Notes: a model not told the origin generated them from the letters alone. DNA of 64,000 nucleotides from Pseudomonas sp. JUb42 (GCF_024807945.1 NZ_JANUFD010000001.1:62001-126000); one strand, 5' to 3'; counted from the first letter of the stretch, positions 30,196 through 40,014 are shown. Numbers and translations: made by a program.

Positions 30196-30825
30196 ATGCG
30201 CGAAACCCCAGTATTCATTGATGGCCCGGAAGGCCAGATCGAAGCTTTGTATCAGGATGCGACTGATGCCAAAGGCATTGCCCTGATTTGCCATCCTAAC
30301 CCGATCCAGGGCGGCACCATGCTCAATAAAGTGGTGTCGACGCTGCAGCGTACCGCCCGCGATGCCGGTTTTATCACCCTGCGCTTCAATTACCGTGGCG
30401 TCGGCGCCAGTGCCGGGACCTCCGTGGCCGGCCCCGGCGAGATCGAAGATGCCGTGGCTGCGGCCAAATGGCTGCGCGCGCAACAGCCTGTGCTGCCGCT
30501 GACGCTGCTGGGCTTTTCCTTTGGTGGCTATGTGGCAGCCAACCTCGGCGGACGCCTTGAGGCGGCCGGTGAGCAGCTTGAGCACTTGTTCTTGATCGCT
30601 GCAGCAGCCTCGCGCCTGCAGGATCAGAGCGTGCTGCCGCAAAACTGCCCGATCACCCTGATCCAGCCGGAAAACGACGAAGTGATCGACCCCGAGATGG
30701 TTTACGCCTGGTCGGCGGCGCTGCCGCGTCCACATGAGCTGCTGAAAGTGGCAGAATGCGGACACTTTTTTCACGGCAAGCTGACCGATCTCAAGGATCT
30801 GGTCCTGCCGCGTCTCTCGAATTGA
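30196..30825 (+). CDS. alpha/beta hydrolase (dienelactone-hydrolase-like fold)
   Basis: A 209-residue alpha/beta hydrolase. It has [15 protein letters not shown] near the oxyanion region, the nucleophile elbow GFSFGG with Ser108, an acidic residue in PENDEVID, and the catalytic His in [10 protein letters not shown]. The substrate is unknown. It starts 154 bp after the divergent zapG start and ends 28 bp before trpS, so the two are probably cotranscribed; the pairing is conserved in Pseudomonas. Confidence 0.88.
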   Translation: MRETPVFIDGPEGQIEALYQDATDAKGIALICHPNPIQGGTMLNKVVSTLQRTARDAGFITLRFNYRGVGASAGTSVAGPGEIEDAVAAAKWLRAQQPVLPLTLLGFSFGGYVAANLGGRLEAAGEQLEHLFLIAAAASRLQDQSVLPQNCPITLIQPENDEVIDPEMVYAWSAALPRPHELLKVAECGHFFHGKLTDLKDLVLPRLSN

Positions 30826-30853
30826 ATGCAGCCCTGACAATAAGCGATCTGCC

Positions 30854-32209
30854 ATGACCACTCGTATCCTGACCGGCATCACCACCACTGGCACGCCTCA
30901 CTTGGGCAACTACGCGGGCGCGATTCGCCCGGCCATCGTCGCCAGCCGTCGCAGTGACGCCGACTCGTTCTACTTCCTGGCCGACTACCACGCCCTGATC
31001 AAATGCGATGACCCGCTGCGCATTCAGCGCTCGCGTCTGGAAATCGCTGCGACCTGGCTGGCTGCCGGTCTGGATGTAGAGCGCGTGACCTTCTATCGCC
31101 AGTCCGACATCCCGGAAATTCCCGAGCTGACCTGGCTGTTGACCTGCGTTGCCGCCAAGGGCCTGCTCAATCGTGCCCATGCCTACAAGGCCTCGGTGGA
31201 CAAGAACGTCGAGACTGGCGAAGACCCGGATGCCGGCATCACCATGGGCCTGTACAGCTACCCAGTGCTGATGGCGGCGGACATCCTGATGTTCAATGCC
31301 CATCAGGTGCCGGTCGGCCGTGACCAGATCCAGCACGTGGAAATGGCCCGTGATATCGGCCAGCGCTTCAACCACCTGTTCGGTAAGGGGCGCGAGTTCT
31401 TCGTCATGCCTGAAGCGCTGATCGAGGAGAGCGTGGCGACCCTGCCGGGCCTGGACGGGCGCAAGATGTCCAAGAGCTACGACAACACCATCCCGTTGTT
31501 CAGCAGTGCCAAGGACATGAAGGACGCGATCTCGCGCATCGTTACTGACTCCCGCGCTCCGGGCGAAGCCAAGGATCCGGACAATTCGCACCTGTTCACC
31601 CTCTATCAGGCCTTCGCCAGCGCCGAGCAGAGCGCCGAATTCCGCGCCGACCTGTTGCAGGGCCTGGGTTGGGGCGAAGCCAAGAGCCGCCTGTTCAACC
31701 TGCTCGATGCTGACCTGAGCGAAGCGCGGGACAATTACTTGCGCCTGATCGAACGTCCGGCTGATCTGGAGGACATTCTTCAGGCCGGCGCAGAAAAAGC
31801 CCGCAAGGTCGCCACGCCGTTCCTCGGCGAGTTGCGCGAAGCGGTTGGCCTGCGGTCTTTCCGCAGTTCGGTGCAGAGCGCCGACAGTGGCAAGAAAAAA
31901 GCCGCCAAGGGCGCGCGTTTCGTCAGCTTCCGCGAAGACGGCCAGTTCCTGTTCCGTCTGTTGTCGGCTGAAGGCGAGCAACTGCTGCTGTCCCGTGGCT
32001 TTGCCGATGGCAAGAGCGCCGGTGCCGTCACCAAGGCTTTGCAGGCTGAAGCACAGGATTACGAGATCCGCGCCAATGGCGAAGGTTTCGATGTCTTCAT
32101 CAAAGGCGATGACCTGGCCGTTGCCTCCACCCCGACATTTGCCGCGCAAAGTGAGCGCGAGGCCGCATTGACAGCCCTTCGTCTGGCGCTGCAGCCTAAA
32201 AGCGAATAA
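30854..32209 (+). CDS. trpS: tryptophanyl-tRNA synthetase with C-terminal extension
   Basis: A 451-residue class I aminoacyl-tRNA synthetase. The HIGH-equivalent [11 protein letters not shown] is near residues 10-20 and the KMSKS loop reads [10 protein letters not shown] at about 202-211. The catalytic and anticodon parts end near residue 345. A charged linker ([11 protein letters not shown]) joins about 95 extra residues, in which [20 protein letters not shown] (about 360-380) resembles the DUF1508/YegP repeat. Long TrpS of this kind is usual in Pseudomonas; the role of the tail is unknown. Confidence 0.95.
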   Translation: MTTRILTGITTTGTPHLGNYAGAIRPAIVASRRSDADSFYFLADYHALIKCDDPLRIQRSRLEIAATWLAAGLDVERVTFYRQSDIPEIPELTWLLTCVAAKGLLNRAHAYKASVDKNVETGEDPDAGITMGLYSYPVLMAADILMFNAHQVPVGRDQIQHVEMARDIGQRFNHLFGKGREFFVMPEALIEESVATLPGLDGRKMSKSYDNTIPLFSSAKDMKDAISRIVTDSRAPGEAKDPDNSHLFTLYQAFASAEQSAEFRADLLQGLGWGEAKSRLFNLLDADLSEARDNYLRLIERPADLEDILQAGAEKARKVATPFLGELREAVGLRSFRSSVQSADSGKKKAAKGARFVSFREDGQFLFRLLSAEGEQLLLSRGFADGKSAGAVTKALQAEAQDYEIRANGEGFDVFIKGDDLAVASTPTFAAQSEREAALTALRLALQPKSE

Positions 32210-32246
32210 TTCGCGGCTCGGCCCTTTGTCGGATTGCCATTCCATT

Positions 32247-32276
32247 GGGCCGTCGCTACAGTGACGGCCCGTTTTT
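32247..32276 (+). terminator. intrinsic terminator after trpS
   Basis: Stem gggccgtc (32247-32254) and gacggccc (32263-32270), loop gctacagt, then GTTTTTG. It ends 18 bp before the zapE ATG. Confidence 0.85.
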
Positions 32277-32294
32277 GTTGCCTTGCTAACGAAT

Positions 32295-33389
32295 ATGACC
32301 CCCCTAGAACGATATCAAGCTGATCTGAAGCGTCCCGACTTCTTCCACGATGCCGCTCAGGAAACGGCGGTGCGCCATTTGCAACGCCTGTACGACGACC
32401 TGATCGTTGCGCACAACAGCAAGCCGGGCTTGTTCGGCAAGCTGTTCGGCAAGAAAGAAGTCACGCCGGTCAAGGGCCTGTACTTCTGGGGCGGCGTGGG
32501 CCGGGGCAAGACATACCTGGTCGACACCTTCTTCGAAGCGCTGCCTTTCGAAGAGAAAGTGCGTACTCACTTCCACCGCTTCATGAAGCGCGTGCACGAA
32601 GAGATGAAGACCCTGAAGGGTGAGCGCAACCCGCTGACCATCATCGCCAAGCGTTTCTCCGATGAAGCCCGGGTCATCTGTTTCGATGAATTCTTCGTCT
32701 CCGACATCACCGATGCCATGATCCTCGGCACCCTGATGGAAGAGCTATTCAAGAATGGTGTGACCCTGGTCGCGACGTCGAACATCGTGCCGGACGGCCT
32801 GTACAAGGACGGCCTGCAGCGTGCGCGGTTCCTGCCGGCCATCGCCCTGATCAAGCAGAACACCGATATCGTCAACGTCGACAGCGGCGTCGACTATCGC
32901 CTGCGTCACCTCGAGCAGGCCGAGCTGTTCCACTTCCCGCTCAACGAAGCGGCCGAAGAGAGCATGCGCAAGAGCTTCCGCGCCCTGACGCCGGAGTGCA
33001 CCAAGGCCATCGAAAACGATGTGCTGATGATCGAGAATCGCGAGATTCGCGCCATACGCACTTGCGACGACGTCGCCTGGTTCGACTTCCGCGCCTTGTG
33101 CGACGGGCCGCGCAGTCAGAACGACTACATCGAACTGGGCAAGATCTTCCACGCCGTGCTGCTCAGCGGCGTCGAGCAGATGAGCGTCAGCACCGACGAC
33201 ATCGCCCGTCGCTTCATCAACATGGTCGACGAATTCTACGACCGCAACGTCAAGCTGATTATTTCGGCGCAAGTGGAACTCAAGGACCTGTACAGCGGCG
33301 GTCGCCTGAACTTCGAGTTCCAGCGCACCCTGAGCCGTTTGCTGGAAATGCAGTCCCACGAGTTTCTGGCGCGGCCGCATAGGCCCTAA
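32295..33389 (+). CDS. zapE: cell division ATPase ZapE (AFG1 family)
   Basis: A 364-residue AFG1/LACE1-type P-loop ATPase: Walker A GGVGRGKTYL (about residues 70-79), Walker B ICFDEFFVSD, sensor-1 LVATSN. ZapE interacts with FtsZ and constricts with the Z-ring in E. coli. The ATG at 32295 is preceded by an in-frame TTG at 32283 with no better ribosome binding site; the start MTPLERYQADL is the family form. Confidence 0.94.
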   Translation: MTPLERYQADLKRPDFFHDAAQETAVRHLQRLYDDLIVAHNSKPGLFGKLFGKKEVTPVKGLYFWGGVGRGKTYLVDTFFEALPFEEKVRTHFHRFMKRVHEEMKTLKGERNPLTIIAKRFSDEARVICFDEFFVSDITDAMILGTLMEELFKNGVTLVATSNIVPDGLYKDGLQRARFLPAIALIKQNTDIVNVDSGVDYRLRHLEQAELFHFPLNEAAEESMRKSFRALTPECTKAIENDVLMIENREIRAIRTCDDVAWFDFRALCDGPRSQNDYIELGKIFHAVLLSGVEQMSVSTDDIARRFINMVDEFYDRNVKLIISAQVELKDLYSGGRLNFEFQRTLSRLLEMQSHEFLARPHRP

Positions 33390-33417
33390 GCTCTAAGCTC
33401 TAAGCCATCTGTTGTTT

Positions 33418-33507
33418 GTGGGAGCGAATTCATTCGCGAAGGCGCTATTTAAGACGACAAAAGTGTGTCGGCTGTACTGGCCTCTTCGCGAATGAATTCG
33501 CTCCCAC
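33418..33507. repeat. REP palindrome pair
   Basis: Perfect 23-nt arms at 33418-33440 and 33485-33507, between convergent zapE and the GlxA-type regulator. A short taagctc tandem (about 33387-33405) precedes it at the zapE stop. Confidence 0.9.
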
Positions 33508-33535
33508 AAATGGCTGCGGTGTCGCCCTGTATCCG

Positions 33536-34531
33536 TCAGGCGGCCTGCTGAAACTGCTGTCGATACTGGTTCGGTGACAGCTCGGTATGCTGGCGAAACA
33601 GCCGGGCGAAGAAGCTGGCGTCGTCGTAGCCCACTTCATAACTGATGGTCTTGATGCTCTTGCGCGTACCGGACAGCAGGCCCTTGGCAGTTTCGATGCG
33701 CAGGCGCTGCAGGTAGTGCAATGGCTTGTCGCCGGTGGCGGTCTGGAAGCGGCGCATGAAGTTGCGGATGCTCATGCCGTGTTCCCGAGCCACATCCTCG
33801 AAACGAAACTTGTCGGCGAAGTGCTCCTCCAGCCAGTGCTGGATCTGCAGGATGATCACGTCCTGATGCAGCTTCTGCCCACCAAAGCCCATCCTTCCCG
33901 GCGCGTAGTTGCGCTGCACTTCATAGAGGATGTCCCGGGCGACCGCCTGGGCCACGTTGGCGCCGCAGAAGCGTTCGATCAGGTAGATATACAGATCACA
34001 GGCTGACGTGGTGCCGCCTGCGCAGTAAAGGTTGTCGGCGTCGGTCAGGTGTTTTTCCTGATTGAGCAGTACTTTCGGGAAGCGCTGGGCGAATTCGTCG
34101 AAGAAGCGCCAGTAGGTGGTCGCCTCCTTGCCGTCGAGCAGGCCGGTCTGGGCCAGCCAGAACACACCGCTGGCTTCGCCGCAAAGCACCGCGCCACGGG
34201 CGTGTTGTTCGCGCAGCCAGGGCAGAATCTGCGGGTAGCGTTTGTTCAGGGCGTCGAAATCGTCCCAGAAGGCCGGTATGACGATGATGTCGGTGTTGCC
34301 CAGGTCGCCTTCGACCGGCATCACTACGTCGCTGAAACTGCGCACAGGAAGGCCGCCAGGGCTGACCAGGCGAGTCTCGAACGCAGGAACGCGACCTTGG
34401 CCGAGCTGACGGCTGTAGCGCAGGCTGGCCAGATGGAAAAAGTCCTTGGCCTGCATCAAAGTCGAGGCAAACACCCCGTCGATAGCCAGGATGCTGACAC
34501 GCCGCAGGGGCGTGGTCGTTTGGATTGACAT
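33536..34531 (-). CDS. GlxA-family transcriptional regulator (DJ-1/PfpI plus AraC HTH)
   Basis: A 331-residue two-domain regulator. Residues 10-190 are a DJ-1/PfpI-like amidotransferase domain, with Cys117 in VLCGEASGVFWLA at the usual nucleophile position. Residues 225-325 are an AraC/XylS pair of helix-turn-helices (FEDVAREHGMSIRNFMRRFQ and TISYEVGYDDASFFARLFRQH). Members control catabolic genes, often for amines or quaternary ammonium compounds; the target here is unknown, the nearest candidate being the aldo/keto reductase upstream. It is bracketed by two REP pairs. Confidence 0.9.
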   Translation of the reverse strand: MSIQTTTPLRRVSILAIDGVFASTLMQAKDFFHLASLRYSRQLGQGRVPAFETRLVSPGGLPVRSFSDVVMPVEGDLGNTDIIVIPAFWDDFDALNKRYPQILPWLREQHARGAVLCGEASGVFWLAQTGLLDGKEATTYWRFFDEFAQRFPKVLLNQEKHLTDADNLYCAGGTTSACDLYIYLIERFCGANVAQAVARDILYEVQRNYAPGRMGFGGQKLHQDVIILQIQHWLEEHFADKFRFEDVAREHGMSIRNFMRRFQTATGDKPLHYLQRLRIETAKGLLSGTRKSIKTISYEVGYDDASFFARLFRQHTELSPNQYRQQFQQAA

Positions 34532-34661
34532 GATCTTTTGTTCTTATATGGGAAAGTGGTCAACTAGCGGCTGGATCGTCTTATTTTTTGGCGGATGTGT
34601 CCAGTGTCGATGTAGGCGGGGGATGATGGAGAAATCAGTGGGCGCGATTTGTGGGGTATTT

Positions 34662-34751
34662 GTGGGAGCGAATTCATTCGCGAAGGCGGTATTTCTGGCG
34701 ATAAATGTGCATGAATTGTTATGCCCTCTTCGCGAATGAATTCGCTCCCAC
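34662..34751. repeat. REP palindrome pair
   Basis: Perfect 23-nt arms at 34662-34684 and 34729-34751, same core as the copy at 33418; the spacer differs in sequence but has the same 44-nt length. It lies between the GlxA-type gene start and the aldo/keto reductase stop. Confidence 0.9.
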
Positions 34752-34803
34752 AGAATTCGCTTCTGGAAAACCGCACAACGTATAGGTTGTGCGGAGTCTG
34801 AGC

Positions 34804-35841
34804 TTACGGCGCCGGATTCGGCTGATCCTTGTGGATCGCTTCGATCGCCGCCAGGACGTCTTCGGACAGCACCAGCTCAGCGCTGGCCAGGTTGCTGTCC
34901 AGTTGCTCCAGGGTGGTGGCGCCGATGATGTTGCTGGTCACGAACGGCTGTTGGGTGACGAAGGCCAGGGCCATTTGCGCCGGGTCGAGGCCGAGTTCAC
35001 GGGCCAGGGCGACGTAGCGGCTGCAGGCCGCTTCCGATTGCGGGTTGAAATAGCGGGTAAAGCGGCTGTAGAGGCTCAGGCGGCCCTTGGGTGGACGGGC
35101 GCCACCTTCGTATTTGCCCGAGAGCATGCCGAACGCCATCGGCGAATACGCCAGCAGACCGCATTGCTCGCGAATGGCGATTTCGGCCAGGCCGACTTCG
35201 AACGAGCGGTTGAGCAGGTTGTAGGGGTTCTGGATTGAAGCGACACGCGGCCAGCCGCGGCTTTCGGCCAGTTGCAGGAACTTCATGGTGCCCCACGGTG
35301 TTTCGTTGGACAGGCCGACGTGGCGGATCTTGCCGGCCCTGACCTGCTCATCCAGCGCTTCGAGGATTTCCTCGATCGGGGTGAAGTCTTCGTCCTTGTG
35401 GGTGTAGCCCAGCTTGCCGAAGAAGTTGGTGCTGCGCTCGGGCCAGTGCAACTGGTAGAGGTCCAGATAATCGGTCTGCAGGCGCTTGAGGCTGGCGTCC
35501 AGGGCGGCGACGATGTGCTCGCGGTTGTGCTTGAGGGTGCCGCCGCGAATGTAGTCGATGCCGTTGCCGGGGCCGGCGATCTTGCTGGCCAGGATCCAGT
35601 CGGCGCGATCCTTGTTGTGCTTGAACCAGTTGCCGATGATTCGTTCGGTACTGGCGTAGGTTTCAGCCTTGGGTGGGACCGGATACATCTCCGCCGTGTC
35701 GAGGAAATTGATACCGGCTGACTTTGCACGTTCGATCTGGGCAAAGGCCTCGGCCTCGCTGTTTTGCTCGCCCCAGGTCATGGTGCCGAGGCAGATTGCA
35801 CTGACATTAAGGTCGGTTCTGCCCAGTTGGCGGTAGTCCAT
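34804..35841 (-). CDS. aldo/keto reductase (Tas-like)
   Basis: A 345-residue NADPH-dependent aldo/keto reductase close to Tas in length and blocks: MDYRQLGRTDLNVSAICLGT at the start, NFLDTAEMYPVPP with the catalytic Asp and Tyr, ILASKIAGPG with the Lys and DLYQLHWPERSTN with the His. The ATG at 35841 follows AAGGAGATCCAA; the open frame runs 59 codons farther upstream with no family similarity. The substrate is unknown. A terminator and promoter of its own are not obvious. Confidence 0.92.
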   Translation of the reverse strand: MDYRQLGRTDLNVSAICLGTMTWGEQNSEAEAFAQIERAKSAGINFLDTAEMYPVPPKAETYASTERIIGNWFKHNKDRADWILASKIAGPGNGIDYIRGGTLKHNREHIVAALDASLKRLQTDYLDLYQLHWPERSTNFFGKLGYTHKDEDFTPIEEILEALDEQVRAGKIRHVGLSNETPWGTMKFLQLAESRGWPRVASIQNPYNLLNRSFEVGLAEIAIREQCGLLAYSPMAFGMLSGKYEGGARPPKGRLSLYSRFTRYFNPQSEAACSRYVALARELGLDPAQMALAFVTQQPFVTSNIIGATTLEQLDSNLASAELVLSEDVLAAIEAIHKDQPNPAP

Positions 35842-36012
35842 TTGGATCTCCTTTGAAAGAGAACCATAAAAGCAGGTTGAAATTTTTTTCGCAATCTGCA
35901 TAATTCCGCGTCTCTTTGTCGCGGGAGTGATGCCCTGCGACTCAAGATACCGCTGCGATCGAACGCGCTGACCCGAGCCCCCTATAGCGTTCGTGCCCGG
36001 CGGCCTTTGACT

Positions 36013-36040
36013 TGTCAAAGACCGTACTTATGAGTATGCT
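36013..36040 (+). promoter_or_regulatory. predicted rplM-rpsI promoter
   Basis: TTGTCA (36013-36018), 16-nt spacer and TATGCT (36035-36040), about 43 bp upstream of the rplM ATG. Just before it is an additional TTGACT at 36007, so the -35 could be either. Confidence 0.55.
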
Positions 36041-36082
36041 CCGCCGTCTATTTTTCAGGGCGGCCCTTGAGGCTATAAAGTA

Positions 36083-36511
36083 ATGAAAACTTATACCGCT
36101 AAACCGGAAACAGTAAAGCGCGACTGGTTCGTCGTCGACGCTGCTGGTCAGACCCTGGGTCGTCTGGCCACCGAAATCGCGAGCCGTCTGCGTGGCAAGC
36201 ACAAACCGGAATACACTCCGCACGTTGACACCGGCGACTACATCGTCGTTATCAATGCTGAGCAGATCCGTGTTACCGGTGCCAAGACCACCGACAAGAT
36301 CTACTACTCTCACTCCGGTTTTCCGGGCGGGATCAAGTCGATCAACTTTGAAAAGCTGATCGACAAAGCTCCTGAGCGCGTGATCGAGACCGCGGTAAAA
36401 GGCATGCTGCCTAAGAACCCGCTGGGTCGCGACATGTATCGTAAGCTGAAAGTCTATGCGGGCGCTGCACACCCTCATACTGCTCAGCAGCCCCAAGAAC
36501 TGAAGTTTTAA
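36083..36511 (+). CDS. rplM: 50S ribosomal protein L13
   Basis: A 142-residue L13 with the family start [20 protein letters not shown] and the signature '[21 protein letters not shown]'. It binds 23S rRNA early in assembly. It is followed 14 bp later by rpsI, as in nearly all bacteria. Confidence 0.98.
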   Translation: MKTYTAKPETVKRDWFVVDAAGQTLGRLATEIASRLRGKHKPEYTPHVDTGDYIVVINAEQIRVTGAKTTDKIYYSHSGFPGGIKSINFEKLIDKAPERVIETAVKGMLPKNPLGRDMYRKLKVYAGAAHPHTAQQPQELKF

Positions 36512-36525
36512 CGGAATAGTTCATT

Positions 36526-36918
36526 ATGTCGGCGACTCAAAATTACGGCACTGGCCGTCGCAAGACTGCAACCGCACGCGTTTTCCTGCGTCCGGGCACT
36601 GGCAACATCTCCATCAACAACCGCTCGCTGGATAACTTCTTCGGCCGCGAAACTGCCCGCATGGTAGTTCGTCAGCCACTGGAGTTGACCGAGACTGTTG
36701 AGAAATTCGACATCTACGTTACCGTCATCGGCGGCGGTGTAAGTGGTCAAGCTGGCGCAATCCGCCACGGTATCACTCGCGCTCTGATGCAATACGACGA
36801 GACTCTGCGCGGCGCACTGCGTAAAGCAGGCTACGTCACTCGTGATGCTCGTGAAGTTGAACGTAAGAAAGTCGGTCTGCGTAAAGCGCGTAAGCGTCCG
36901 CAGTACTCGAAGCGTTAA
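36526..36918 (+). CDS. rpsI: 30S ribosomal protein S9
   Basis: A 130-residue S9 with [15 protein letters not shown] near the start and the basic tail [17 protein letters not shown], whose end contacts P-site tRNA. Forms an operon with rplM and ends at a strong terminator. Confidence 0.98.
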   Translation: MSATQNYGTGRRKTATARVFLRPGTGNISINNRSLDNFFGRETARMVVRQPLELTETVEKFDIYVTVIGGGVSGQAGAIRHGITRALMQYDETLRGALRKAGYVTRDAREVERKKVGLRKARKRPQYSKR

Positions 36919-36941
36919 TTCGCTTCTTCGTTCAAAAAAGA

Positions 36942-36974
36942 ACGCCCAGCCTCTTCGGAGCTGGGCGTTTTTTT
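36942..36974 (+). terminator. intrinsic terminator of rplM-rpsI
   Basis: Stem acgcccagc (36942-36950) with gctgggcgt (36960-36968), 9-nt loop, followed by a run of seven T residues. The remaining 223 bp to petA contain the petABC promoter region, in which I cannot assign clear -35/-10 boxes. Confidence 0.92.
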
Positions 36975-37197
36975 ATGCCTGCCTTTTGTACGTCTATTAT
37001 TGCAGGGTGCCGCGTGTGACAACGTGACTCATCGGTGCGGGCCCCGGAATACAAGGGTTTTAGCGTTTGCATTGATCTATGTCCCTTGTTTGTGCAGGGT
37101 TATCTCACTACCATTCGGCAGAATTTTTTTTACGCTAAATCTTTAGTTAAGTAGACGCCTGATTTAACAGGCCACAAAGCTGATGGGAGAGGACGGA

Positions 37198-37791
37198 ATG
37201 AGCAAAGACGGCGTGAATGCAGGCCGACGCCGCTTCCTCGTGGCAGCCACCTCGGTGGTTGGCGCGGCGGGAGCGGTGGGGGCTGCGGTCCCGTTCGTAG
37301 GGTCATGGTTTCCCAGTGCCAAGGCGAAAGCTGCGGGCGCACCGGTAAAGGTGAATATCAGCAAGGTTGAACCAGGGCAGCAGATGATTGCTGAATGGCG
37401 GGGCCAGCCGGTTTTCATTGTTCGCCGCACACCGGAAATTCTGAGCAATCTTGGCAAGCTCACGGGTCAGCTTTCCGACCCGGAATCCAAGAGTTCTGTT
37501 CAGCCTGCCTACGTTGACCCGGTAGTACGTTCCATCAAACCAGAGATTCTTCTGCTGATCGGCATCTGCACCCACCTGGGCTGCTCGCCGACCTTTCGTC
37601 CGGAAGTTGCTCCCGCCGATTTGGGCAAGGATTGGGTAGGGGGGTATTTCTGCCCTTGCCACGGCTCCCACTACGACCTGGCCGGCCGAGTCTACAAATC
37701 CCAGCCTGCCCCCCTGAACCTGCCAGTGCCGCCGCATTCCTATGAGTCGGACAATATTATTGTCATTGGCGTCGATAAGGAGAACGCGTAA
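37198..37791 (+). CDS. petA: ubiquinol-cytochrome c reductase Rieske iron-sulfur subunit
   Basis: A 197-residue Rieske protein. It has a twin-arginine-like membrane anchor (GRRRFLVAATSVVGAAGAVG) and the [2Fe-2S] motifs CTHLGCSP and CPCHGSHYD with two Cys and two His. It transfers electrons from ubiquinol to cytochrome c1 in complex III. ATG 37198 is preceded by GAGGA; an in-frame ATG 15 nt earlier is less well placed. petB starts on the last base of its stop. Confidence 0.97.
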   Translation: MSKDGVNAGRRRFLVAATSVVGAAGAVGAAVPFVGSWFPSAKAKAAGAPVKVNISKVEPGQQMIAEWRGQPVFIVRRTPEILSNLGKLTGQLSDPESKSSVQPAYVDPVVRSIKPEILLLIGICTHLGCSPTFRPEVAPADLGKDWVGGYFCPCHGSHYDLAGRVYKSQPAPLNLPVPPHSYESDNIIVIGVDKENA

Positions 37792-39002
37792 TGAGCAAGT
37801 TCATGGATTGGGTGGACGCCCGCTTCCCCGCCACCAAAATGTGGGAAGACCACCTCAGCAAGTATTACGCGCCGAAAAACTTCAATTTCTTCTATTTCTT
37901 CGGCTCCCTGGCCCTGCTGGTGCTGGTCAATCAGATCGTTACCGGTATCTGGCTGACCATGAGCTACACACCGTCGGCCGAAGAGGCTTTTGCGTCCGTC
38001 GAATACATCATGCGTGACGTCGAGTACGGCTCGATCCTGCGCCTGCTGCACTCTACGGGAGCGTCAGCGTTCTTTATCGTCGTCTACCTGCATATGTTCC
38101 GCGGCCTGCTCTATGGCTCGTACCAGAAGCCGCGTGAGCTGGTGTGGATCTTCGGCATGCTGATCTACCTGGCGCTGATGGCCGAGGCCTTCATGGGTTA
38201 TCTGCTGCCTTGGGGCCAGATGTCCTACTGGGGGGCGCAGGTGATCATCTCGCTGTTCGGTGCCATTCCGGTGATAGGCGGTGACCTGACCCAGTGGATT
38301 CGCGGTGACTACCTGATCTCCGGCATCACCCTGAACCGCTTCTTCGCCTTGCATGTGATTGCCCTGCCAATCGTGGTTCTTGGCCTGGTGGTACTGCATA
38401 TCCTGGCGCTGCATGAAGTCGGTTCGAACAACCCTGATGGCGTCGATATCAAGAAGTACAAGGACGAAAACGGCATCCCGCTGGATGGCATTCCGTTCCA
38501 CCCGTACTACACCGTGAAAGACATTGTCGGCGTAGTCGTGTTTCTGTTCATTTTCTGCTCGATTGTGTTTTTCTTCCCGGAAATGGGCGGCTACTTCCTC
38601 GAAAAACCCAACTTCGAAGTGGCTAACGCATTCAAGACACCGGAGCATATCGCCCCCGTCTGGTACTTCACGCCGTTCTACGCAATCCTGCGCGCCATCC
38701 CTGACAAACTCATGGGCGTCATGGCGATGGGCGCTTCGATTGCGGTGCTATTCGTGCTGCCGTGGCTCGATCGTAGCCCGGTCAAATCCATGCGCTACAA
38801 GGGCTGGCTGAGCAAGATCTGGCTGCTGCTGTTCTGCGTCGCCTTTGTGATTCTCGGGGTCCTCGGGGTTCTGCCGCCGACCCCGGAACGTACCCTGGTC
38901 TCGCAGATCTGCACCTTCCTTTATTTCGCCTACTTCATTCTGATGCCGTTCTACACCCGGCTCGAGAAGACCAAACCGGTTCCAGAAAGGGTGACTGGCT
39001 GA
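37791..39002 (+). CDS. petB: cytochrome b subunit of the bc1 complex
   Basis: A 403-residue integral membrane protein with the usual eight helices. The b-heme histidines lie in LRLLHSTGASAFFIVVYLHMFRGLLYGSY and FFALHVIALPIVVLGLVVLHILALHEVGSNNP, and the Qo motif PEW is replaced by the family-typical PVWYFTPFYA. It carries out the Q-cycle. It overlaps petA and petC by one base each. Confidence 0.97.
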   Translation: MSKFMDWVDARFPATKMWEDHLSKYYAPKNFNFFYFFGSLALLVLVNQIVTGIWLTMSYTPSAEEAFASVEYIMRDVEYGSILRLLHSTGASAFFIVVYLHMFRGLLYGSYQKPRELVWIFGMLIYLALMAEAFMGYLLPWGQMSYWGAQVIISLFGAIPVIGGDLTQWIRGDYLISGITLNRFFALHVIALPIVVLGLVVLHILALHEVGSNNPDGVDIKKYKDENGIPLDGIPFHPYYTVKDIVGVVVFLFIFCSIVFFFPEMGGYFLEKPNFEVANAFKTPEHIAPVWYFTPFYAILRAIPDKLMGVMAMGASIAVLFVLPWLDRSPVKSMRYKGWLSKIWLLLFCVAFVILGVLGVLPPTPERTLVSQICTFLYFAYFILMPFYTRLEKTKPVPERVTG

Positions 39003-39784
39003 TGAAAAAGCTCTTTGCTGTGTTGATTCTTGCTGCTCTGCCCATGTTGTCTTTCGCCGCCGAGCATGGTGGCCCGGAGCTGGAAAAGGTCGATATCGAT
39101 GTCTCGGACAAGGCCGCCATGCAGGATGGTGCGCGGACCTTTGCCAACTACTGCATGGGCTGTCATAGCGCCAAGTTCCAGCGCTATGAGCGGGTTGCCG
39201 ATGACCTGGGGATTCCCCATGACGTCATGCTCGACAAGCTGGTGTTCACTGGCGCCAAGATCGGCGACCACATGAGCATCGGCATGCAGCCGGCTGACGC
39301 CAAAGCCTGGTTCGGCGCTGCGCCGCCTGATCTGACCCTGGTGGCGCGAGTGCGTGGCACTGACTGGCTGTATGGCTACCTGCGTTCGTTCTATGAAGAT
39401 CCGTCGCGGCCATGGGGTGTGAACAACAAGGTCTTCCCTAACGTCGGCATGCCCAACGTGCTGGCGGGCCTGCAAGGCCGTCAGGTGGTCGGTTGCAAGC
39501 AGGTTCAGGTGGTGGACGACGGCAAGAAACAATATGACCCGTTGACCGGTGCGCCACTGACTCACGAGTCCTGTGACCAACTGACCATCGTGCCGAAAAG
39601 TGGCAGCCTGACTGAGGAGCAGTTCGACGAGAAGGTCAAGAATCTGGTGACTTTCCTCGCTTACTCGGCCAATCCGGTCAAGCTTGAGCACCAGCGCATC
39701 GGTACCTACGTGCTGTTGTATCTGGCCTTCTTCTTCGTCTTCGCCTACTTGCTCAAGCGCGAATACTGGAAGGATGTGCACTGA
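39002..39784 (+). CDS. petC: cytochrome c1 subunit of the bc1 complex
   Basis: A 260-residue protein with a signal peptide (MKKLFAVLILAALPMLSFA), the c-heme motif CMGCH near residue 51, and a C-terminal membrane anchor (TYVLLYLAFFFVFAYLLKREYWKDVH). The axial Met is expected in the MQPADAKAW or NVGMPNVL segment. Passes electrons to soluble or membrane cytochrome c. Confidence 0.96.
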   Translation: MKKLFAVLILAALPMLSFAAEHGGPELEKVDIDVSDKAAMQDGARTFANYCMGCHSAKFQRYERVADDLGIPHDVMLDKLVFTGAKIGDHMSIGMQPADAKAWFGAAPPDLTLVARVRGTDWLYGYLRSFYEDPSRPWGVNNKVFPNVGMPNVLAGLQGRQVVGCKQVQVVDDGKKQYDPLTGAPLTHESCDQLTIVPKSGSLTEEQFDEKVKNLVTFLAYSANPVKLEHQRIGTYVLLYLAFFFVFAYLLKREYWKDVH

Positions 39785-39812
39785 TAAAACGCTGAATCTG
39801 TTGTCTGCAAAT

Positions 39813-39832
39813 GCGCCCCAGGGCGCCTCTTT
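39813..39832 (+). terminator. weak hairpin after petC
   Basis: gcgcc (39813-39817) and ggcgc (39822-39826) followed by CTCTTTC. Short stem and weak T-run, so termination is uncertain. The remaining gap to sspA (to 40014) holds no recognisable gene. Confidence 0.4.
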
Positions 39833-40014
39833 CAGGTAGCGATTGCGGGGCGAGTATAGTGGTGATCACAAGATTGCGAATTTACTTGCGGTAAATGAGC
39901 TATCTTGTCGGCCGCGATGACTACACGCCTTGGCGCAGTCGTTATCGGGAGGCGTCCTTTGGGGCGTTTTCGTGTCCGTATATCCGATAAATTCAACAAG
40001 CGAGGAGGATCGCC

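Noticed and set aside
35842..36018. N-terminal extension of the aldo/keto reductase by 59 codons
   Set aside because: The extension has no family similarity, and the ATG at 35841 has a strong AAGGAG.
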